In this document: positions 18,637-22,857 of the stretch, piece by piece | How the letters are laid out: each line of letters opens with the position of its first letter | Numbering within the stretch: position 1 is the first letter of the stretch | NCBI GenBank assembly: GCA_023375785.1 | Contig: SZWC01004843.1 | Span: forward strand, 31,239-54,095 | Direction of reading: 5' to 3' | From: Penium margaritaceum | Taxonomy: Eukaryota; Streptophyta; Zygnematophyceae; Desmidiales; Peniaceae | Length of the DNA stretch: 22,857 nucleotides | The notes under the pieces: generated by a model | What the model saw: the letters and a program-made list of their open reading frames with translations, nothing else | Told to the model about the DNA's origin: nothing | Database searches by the model: none | Position numbers and translations under genes: made by a program

Positions 18637-20601
18637 CTATCCACGGCCTTGTTCGCGACCTCCTACTTCACCATCCCCACGAGGTTTTGCTGCTGCGGCT
18701 AACGCTGTGGCCTCTTGTCCACCACCAGTAGCATTAGGGTACTGAGCCCTGAAGTGGCCAGGCTGCATGCAGTTGTGGCAGAGTCTATCGCGGAAAGTTG
18801 TATTGCGACACTCACACGCCATCTACAGCTTGTCATTGTCACGAATGCGCTTGTGGTTTGGGATCTTGTGCCTGCCCGTCTTCTTGACTGGAGGGTTTGT
18901 GGGCTGCTTCTCCTTGGTCCCATCGTGTTGCCCGGCTACTCCAATCCCCGCAACATCCATGCGCATGTCGCAACCTTTTTGTACATGCATGTTTGGCCAT
19001 GTATCCGAGTAGTGCTTTGGGTTTTCCGAATGCACTTCACTCATGTAGTCCCGGAACACCCTCCAGCTTGTCCAAGCCCAGTCGGTTGCCATTGTGGTGG
19101 TCTTGTCCTTCAGCTTCTTGCTCACAAGACCCTCATGCAAGTACTTATGAAGCAGGCACTCTGGGTGCTTGAAGCTCTGAGTCCCATCACCCTCGGTGAA
19201 GCTTTCGGCTTCCTCACAAGTGCGATGAACTCGTAACTCAAGTGAGCTACCCAGGTGCTTAAAGTTCTTGATCTAGTGGAAGGCACATTGCACCTCTCTA
19301 CGCTTGGCGCACTTCTTGCATGATGGCTCAAAAGGCCTCCCACGGCATGAGCTGTCACTCGAGGTGTGGCTACTGCACACCCCACTCCTTGACCACATAC
19401 TTGAAGAGCTTGTCTTCAAGCCGCGTCGCGGCAAGGTCTCTCCATTAAGTGAGTGGAGCCTTGTTGATACGTAGAGTGTGCTCCATGCAATTCAGCTTAT
19501 CGGTCAACTTGACGCCTTTCTGAAAGAACTCCACACTGTGGAGGAAGGACGTGTTCATGAACGGCTCCGATGTCATCGAGGAAGGCAGGTCCATGCTGCC
19601 ACTAGCGATAGCATCAGCACCTGTGTTCCACTATGATTGCTGGTCCATCTGTACCTGGGTCACGGTTTGCAATGCCTTGTCGAGGTCATTGCATCAATGG
19701 GTTGCCTCTTGGGCGGCCAGGGGCTACAACTGATGATCACAGTCAAGGCCCATGATGCTTTGATTGATATGTGCCAACAGGTTGGTGATCACGAACTTCA
19801 ACTTTGATGTTGTCAGAGCGTTGGCTATAGCCTTAAGGGCCTTGCGCAGTCCGTGAACCTTTACCCACTACAGGATGGTATGTTTGCATACACAAATTCG
19901 AGAAGTCCCACCTTCGAGTGAAGGCTATCGTCAGTGACGACGCTCGCTTGGACGTTGGCTTGCCCTATCGCAGCCACAATGTAGGAAAGGAGGTCCTTCC
20001 CCACCACTCCGGGTGGTACCACACTCCCAACATTGGTGGCGATCTTGAGTCGGCCCACCTCCTTCGCTGCCAGCTGAACAAGCCATTGGCGGTGATTGCA
20101 AATTGCCTTTGCGGCGAAGTCGTCTGGCTCGCTCTCATGGGAACTTCTCGCATGGTTGCTTTTGGCGCCTTTTTTGCTCTCAGCAGCCTTGCTATTGTTG
20201 GCATTTTCAGGCGATCCAGCAAGCATCTTGCCCTTCTCGAACGATTGGCTTGCGTTCATCAAACGAGGATGGCGATGATTGCAATCCGCTTCGCCTTTAC
20301 CATATTCGGCGTCGTACTGCTTGTCGGGGTCCATGCCTGGGTGGTCCTCCTCGAGCGCGTCGTTTGTCGCGTGGGGGTCGCCCAAGTGCACGTCGACGTG
20401 CTCGTTGAGCACTTTCTTGGCTTCCTTATGCTTCTCAGTGTTGTTGAGTGTAACAAAAGATTCCTTTGGCGGTATAGTTTCCTTTGGTTTGGAAACTGCG
20501 CTCACTGCGGTGGCTCCCAAAATTTGGTGTCCGCCGAGGGCTTGTGGTGACGCCGTCACCACCTTGCCCTTGCTGGTCTTGGACGATCCAGCACTTGCCA
20601 T
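18637..20601 (-). pseudogene. gag: Gypsy gag (broken)
   Basis: The likely start is ATG at 20601-20599 on the minus strand; the frame is open to 19861 (about 246 codons), giving a hydrophilic, Lys/Ser/Ala-rich N-terminal region. A frameshift near 19865 leads to a helical segment (HGLRKALKAIANAL) and further Gag-like sequence to about 18823, broken by several TAG and TGA codons and one TAA. Several TAGs sit beside Gln codons and several TGAs at likely Arg positions. The nucleocapsid end has a zinc knuckle at 18739-18780 with CX2CX4H and normal spacing, but the fourth ligand is Tyr instead of Cys (TAC). A TAG at 18823-18825 separates the knuckle from upstream Gag in the same frame. Confidence 0.75.
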
Positions 20602-21522
20602 TCTGATTTTGTACAACTAGTACGTGAAGACCGGTGTGAGGATCACCCCACAACCTGGAGGATGTGTCACATCTCAAAGTTACCTTGCTCTCACGATCGG
20701 TGAGGCAACTATAACATTCACCTCTATGTTTTAGGGCCGCCACAGTCAGCACAATCACGTGGTAAGAAAATACTGTTTTTCTAGGCCGCCACGGTTGGCA
20801 CAATCATGTGGGCTTTAGCCTTCATCCTAGGCCATGACTCATGGCACTAGGCAAGCTAAAAAGCTTAGAAAAGGAAGGCAAGGACAAGAGTAAGTGACTA
20901 CCAGAAATAGAGCACCGCTCCAAAAGGTGAGGAGGGGGACGATCAACTATAGGTAAGAGTTTTAGAACCTTGTATGCTCCTCCCTCACTGTTCTTGTCCT
21001 CTTCCTTGTCTTCTTATCTTCCTTGGCCTCCTCTTGAGTCTTCTTCACGCTTCTCGCGCCCCTTGGCGACGTCTTCCTTGGACCGGCGGCGTTGGGGAAG
21101 TCGTGTCATCCTCCCTCTTTTTAACATGTCATCCTCCCTCTTTTTAGGGTATTCTCAAGCCGTGAGAGGCCCTGGCCTTGGAAAGAGGCGTTGTCCCAGT
21201 TTTTGGATGGAGGGGGGGACGGGACCTTGAGAATGGAGGAAAACTGGTGGTTTTGGGGTTGGATGCTCCTCACCCCGTCCAATAAAAACTTACACAGCTC
21301 CATGGAGTGAAAAAGAATGTAAAAGAAATTGGGAGGTTGAAGTTAAGCTCTTCAAGAGCTTTCTAACACACTTTTTGGTGCTTGAATTGGACTAGTATGG
21401 ACGCCGTACCCCTTTTTGGCATTTTTACTGCTATTGTAGCTACTCGCGGCGTTTTACATCGGGCGTGGCCGCTTGAACTGTCGCACACTTAGTCGCGAGG
21501 GTTGTTTGGCTCCAAAGACAAT
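20602..21522 (-). other. Gypsy 5' leader
   Basis: About 920 bp between the 5' LTR and gag, without a supported gene. The minus-strand sequence just inside the LTR reads ATTGTCTTTGGAGCCAAAC; the TGGAGCC part is a possible tRNA primer site, but I could not assign a tRNA. It contains two imperfect 30-bp direct repeats (20733-20762 and 20782-20811, containing GGCCGCCAC and ending CA[C/T]GTGG) and an exact 20-bp duplication TGTCATCCTCCCTCTTTTTA (21104-21123 and 21127-21146). Confidence 0.6.
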
Positions 21523-22181
21523 TGTATCGAGCTCTAGCTCTAGCCTTTGCTCAATGTCATCGTTGGAGCTCACATATTGGTGATCTCAGTCCGCGTGAGG
21601 GGTGTTCCCCCTTGCAGTATTGAGGGAGACTTGAATGTTGTGAGTCTCTAGAGGCCCATTTTTGTTTCAAACCTCACCCCTTTGTTATGGGAAACAAACA
21701 AGGAGTTTATACCTCAAACTCGTGAGTTCACATGAGTTTTACCAAGAAATCTGTCAAAGTCATGCTAATTCGTGACTTTGATATTTCTTGATGCGACGGT
21801 ACAAAATTGTCGCGTGTGAGGTACGCTGGAAAATTTTGCGTCCAGTTTTGTGCCGGTCGCTCACCCTCTCTCTCGCTTATACCTTCCCCTTGTTTGTCTC
21901 GTCTCAACCAGCAAGGAGGGGGGGGGAGGGCGAGGGTGAGGATGTGGGTGCGGGGCCACCATCCTTGCTCATGAGGCATGGTGGTCCCTCAGCTACCGTT
22001 TGAGCCCCTAGCTCGATCGGCGGCTGGGGCTGGCCGGCGGGTGGCCGGCCGACCACCTGACAGGCGGCCGGCCACCCAGCCAGCCGGCTGCCAGCTGGCC
22101 GATGGCCAGTGTGTGACTGGCCACCAGACAGCCCTTGCTTGTCACGAGGGCGGGGAAGGCCAAACAGGCCCTCCCGCTACA
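21523..22181 (-). repeat. Gypsy 5' LTR
   Basis: 659 bp, TGTATC at the left and GCTACA at the right on the + strand. It is similar to 14064-14708 throughout, with indels near 21600-21660 and in the GC-rich segment. The inverted repeat at 21952-21962 / 21978-21988 and the GGCC cluster at about 22016-22140 correspond to those of the other LTR. Confidence 0.9.
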
Positions 22182-22186
22182 ATTAG
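22182..22186. repeat. Probable right target-site duplication of the gypsy element
   Basis: ATTAG directly after the right LTR end; the left flank has GTTAG at 14059-14063. Four of five bases agree, consistent with a 5-bp duplication and one later substitution. Confidence 0.6.
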
Positions 22187-22515
22187 GATGAGAAAGAGAA
22201 AAATACAGAACGAGCGTTTCCGCTCGATCTTGAAAATGAGCGCTTTTGCTCAATCGCGATTCTTGCATGGGAGGGAGAATCACGACGGGGGTTGACATGC
22301 CCCACTCGCTTTGCTTTGATCGAACATGGTGAAGCGAGTTGGCAATCTGTTTTTTTTTTTTAAGTCATTGGGTGGCGTAGTCCTATTTTTTAAGTGTCGG
22401 GTGTTTCGTTCCTCACCCCCTCGTGGAATGGGTGGAAGGGTTATTGTGCCCATTATCCAGAGCGATGAAAATGCTGACCCCCCTCCCTGTTTTCTTCACC
22501 CGTGACTCTCATGTA

Positions 22516-22635
22516 CCCCTTCGTCAAAACAATAAGCCCCATCCACCCCTTTGTCAGAACAATAAGCCCCATCCGCCCCTCCGTTGGAATAATAAGCCTC
22601 ATCCGCCCTTGTCTGACAACAATAAGCCCTATCCA
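22516..22635 (+). repeat. 30-bp tandem repeat, four units
   Basis: Four units of exactly 30 bp start at 22516, 22546, 22576 and 22606. Each starts CCCYT or CCCCT and contains AATAAGCC followed by ATCC. The units differ by several substitutions, mainly in their first half. The period is a multiple of three, so the frame reads as a 10-residue repeat (NNKPHPP-like); coding is not supported otherwise. Confidence 0.85.
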
Positions 22636-22715
22636 TCATCCAGTTTTCACCATTAGTAAACAGCGATTCATGTCAATGCTTAAGCATGGAATACACTGGC
22701 ATACCGTGCTAGGAT

Positions 22716-22752
22716 GCGGCCCTCCATCATGGCCGTTGTGATGGAGGGCCGC
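22716..22752. repeat. Perfect hairpin, 14-bp arms
   Basis: Arms GCGGCCCTCCATCA (22716-22729) and TGATGGAGGGCCGC (22739-22752) are exact reverse complements around a 9-nt loop. No T run or other terminator sign follows. Confidence 0.85.
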
Positions 22753-22823
22753 GATAACATCGAGGGATGGGAGGGGTGATTGCCGGGCGATGTCCGTCGG
22801 TCGGCACTTTGTGAACCGCCACC

Positions 22824-22824
<1 letters not shown>

Positions 22825-22857
<33 letters not shown>
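22825..22857. repeat. Homopolymer of 33 C at the window end
   Basis: An uninterrupted C run reaching the last base, preceded by ACCGCCACCA. It is either a genuine poly-C/poly-G tract or an assembly edge effect; its full length is not visible. Confidence 0.9.

Larger units (their letters stand above)
14064..22181 (-). mobile_element. Ty3/gypsy LTR retrotransposon, complete but dead
   Basis: An 8118-bp element on the minus strand bounded by similar LTRs (21523-22181 is the 5' LTR, 14064-14708 the 3' LTR). Both LTRs begin TGTA and end TACA. A polypurine tract adjoins the inner edge of the 3' LTR. Flanking five-mers GTTAG (14059-14063) and ATTAG (22182-22186) match at four of five positions and are a probable target-site duplication. 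The order gag, RT, RNase H, integrase identifies Ty3/gypsy. All coding parts carry frameshifts and stops, and the LTRs differ from each other visibly, so it is an old insertion. Confidence 0.9.
22187..22857. other. Right flank, no gene
   Basis: No supported coding region. A 77-codon frame (22423-22656) is largely the product of the 30-bp tandem repeat. The stretch also has short inverted repeats (ACTCGCTT 22304-22311 / AAGCGAGT 22332-22339), a run of 12 T (22350-22361), a perfect hairpin (22716-22752) and the terminal C run. Confidence 0.6.

Noticed and set aside
19918..20550. 210-codon + strand frame with a hydrophobic translation
   Set aside because: It is the antisense of the open gypsy gag frame. 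The hydrophobic character comes from complementing Lys/Glu/Asn-rich codons.
22423..22656. 77-codon frame as a repeat protein gene
   Set aside because: Most of it is the 30-bp tandem repeat, with no recognised domain and no sign of a gene structure.
1..22857. CRISPR, tRNA, rRNA or bacterial operon features
   Set aside because: No regularly spaced identical repeats, no cloverleaf with conserved T-arm and no rRNA-like stretches were seen. Gene content is entirely retrotransposon.

Overview
The window is eukaryotic nuclear repeat DNA, most likely from the plant lineage (land plant or streptophyte alga; inference). It holds no intact host gene, no tRNA or rRNA and no CRISPR array. Nearly everything belongs to decayed LTR retrotransposons: two Ty1/copia internal regions in tandem on the + strand and one Ty3/gypsy element on the - strand. 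The plant assignment rests on the element types and on the damage pattern. Most in-frame stops are TAG where the sister copy has CAG, or TGA where it has CGN. That is what deamination of methylated CHG and CG cytosines would leave.

Layout. 1-599: unassigned sequence with a 193-codon open frame of unknown meaning. About 600-13710: a copia tandem array made of internal region 1 (600-6634), a single shared LTR (6635-7257), internal region 2 (7258-13089) and a terminal LTR (13090-13710). Both internal regions have the order leader, gag with zinc knuckle, protease, integrase, proline/serine-rich linker, reverse transcriptase, RNase H, polypurine tract. Copy 1 has at least four frameshifts. Copy 2 keeps one frame for about 3.4 kb despite some 15 stops, then shifts twice, and carries two microhomology-type deletions relative to copy 1. 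13711-14063: a short spacer. 14064-22181: a complete but dead gypsy element on the - strand with two LTRs (21523-22181 is the 5' LTR, 14064-14708 the 3' LTR), a near-perfect 5-bp target duplication, and traceable gag, RT, RNase H and integrase. 22187-22857: flanking DNA with a 30-bp tandem repeat, a perfect 14-bp-arm hairpin and a terminal run of 33 C.

The genes are the ordinary parts of retrotransposition: Gag would form the particle, protease would cut the polyprotein, RT/RNase H would copy the RNA and integrase would insert the DNA. None can be made intact from this window under the standard code. The points most worth a second look are the single-LTR copia tandem, the TAG-for-glutamine pattern (including a TAG shared by both copies at the integrase PQQNG glutamine), a conserved array of palindromic TGACGTCA-type sites in the copia leaders, and a hairpin in the gypsy LTRs whose terminal base pair differs on both sides between the two LTRs.
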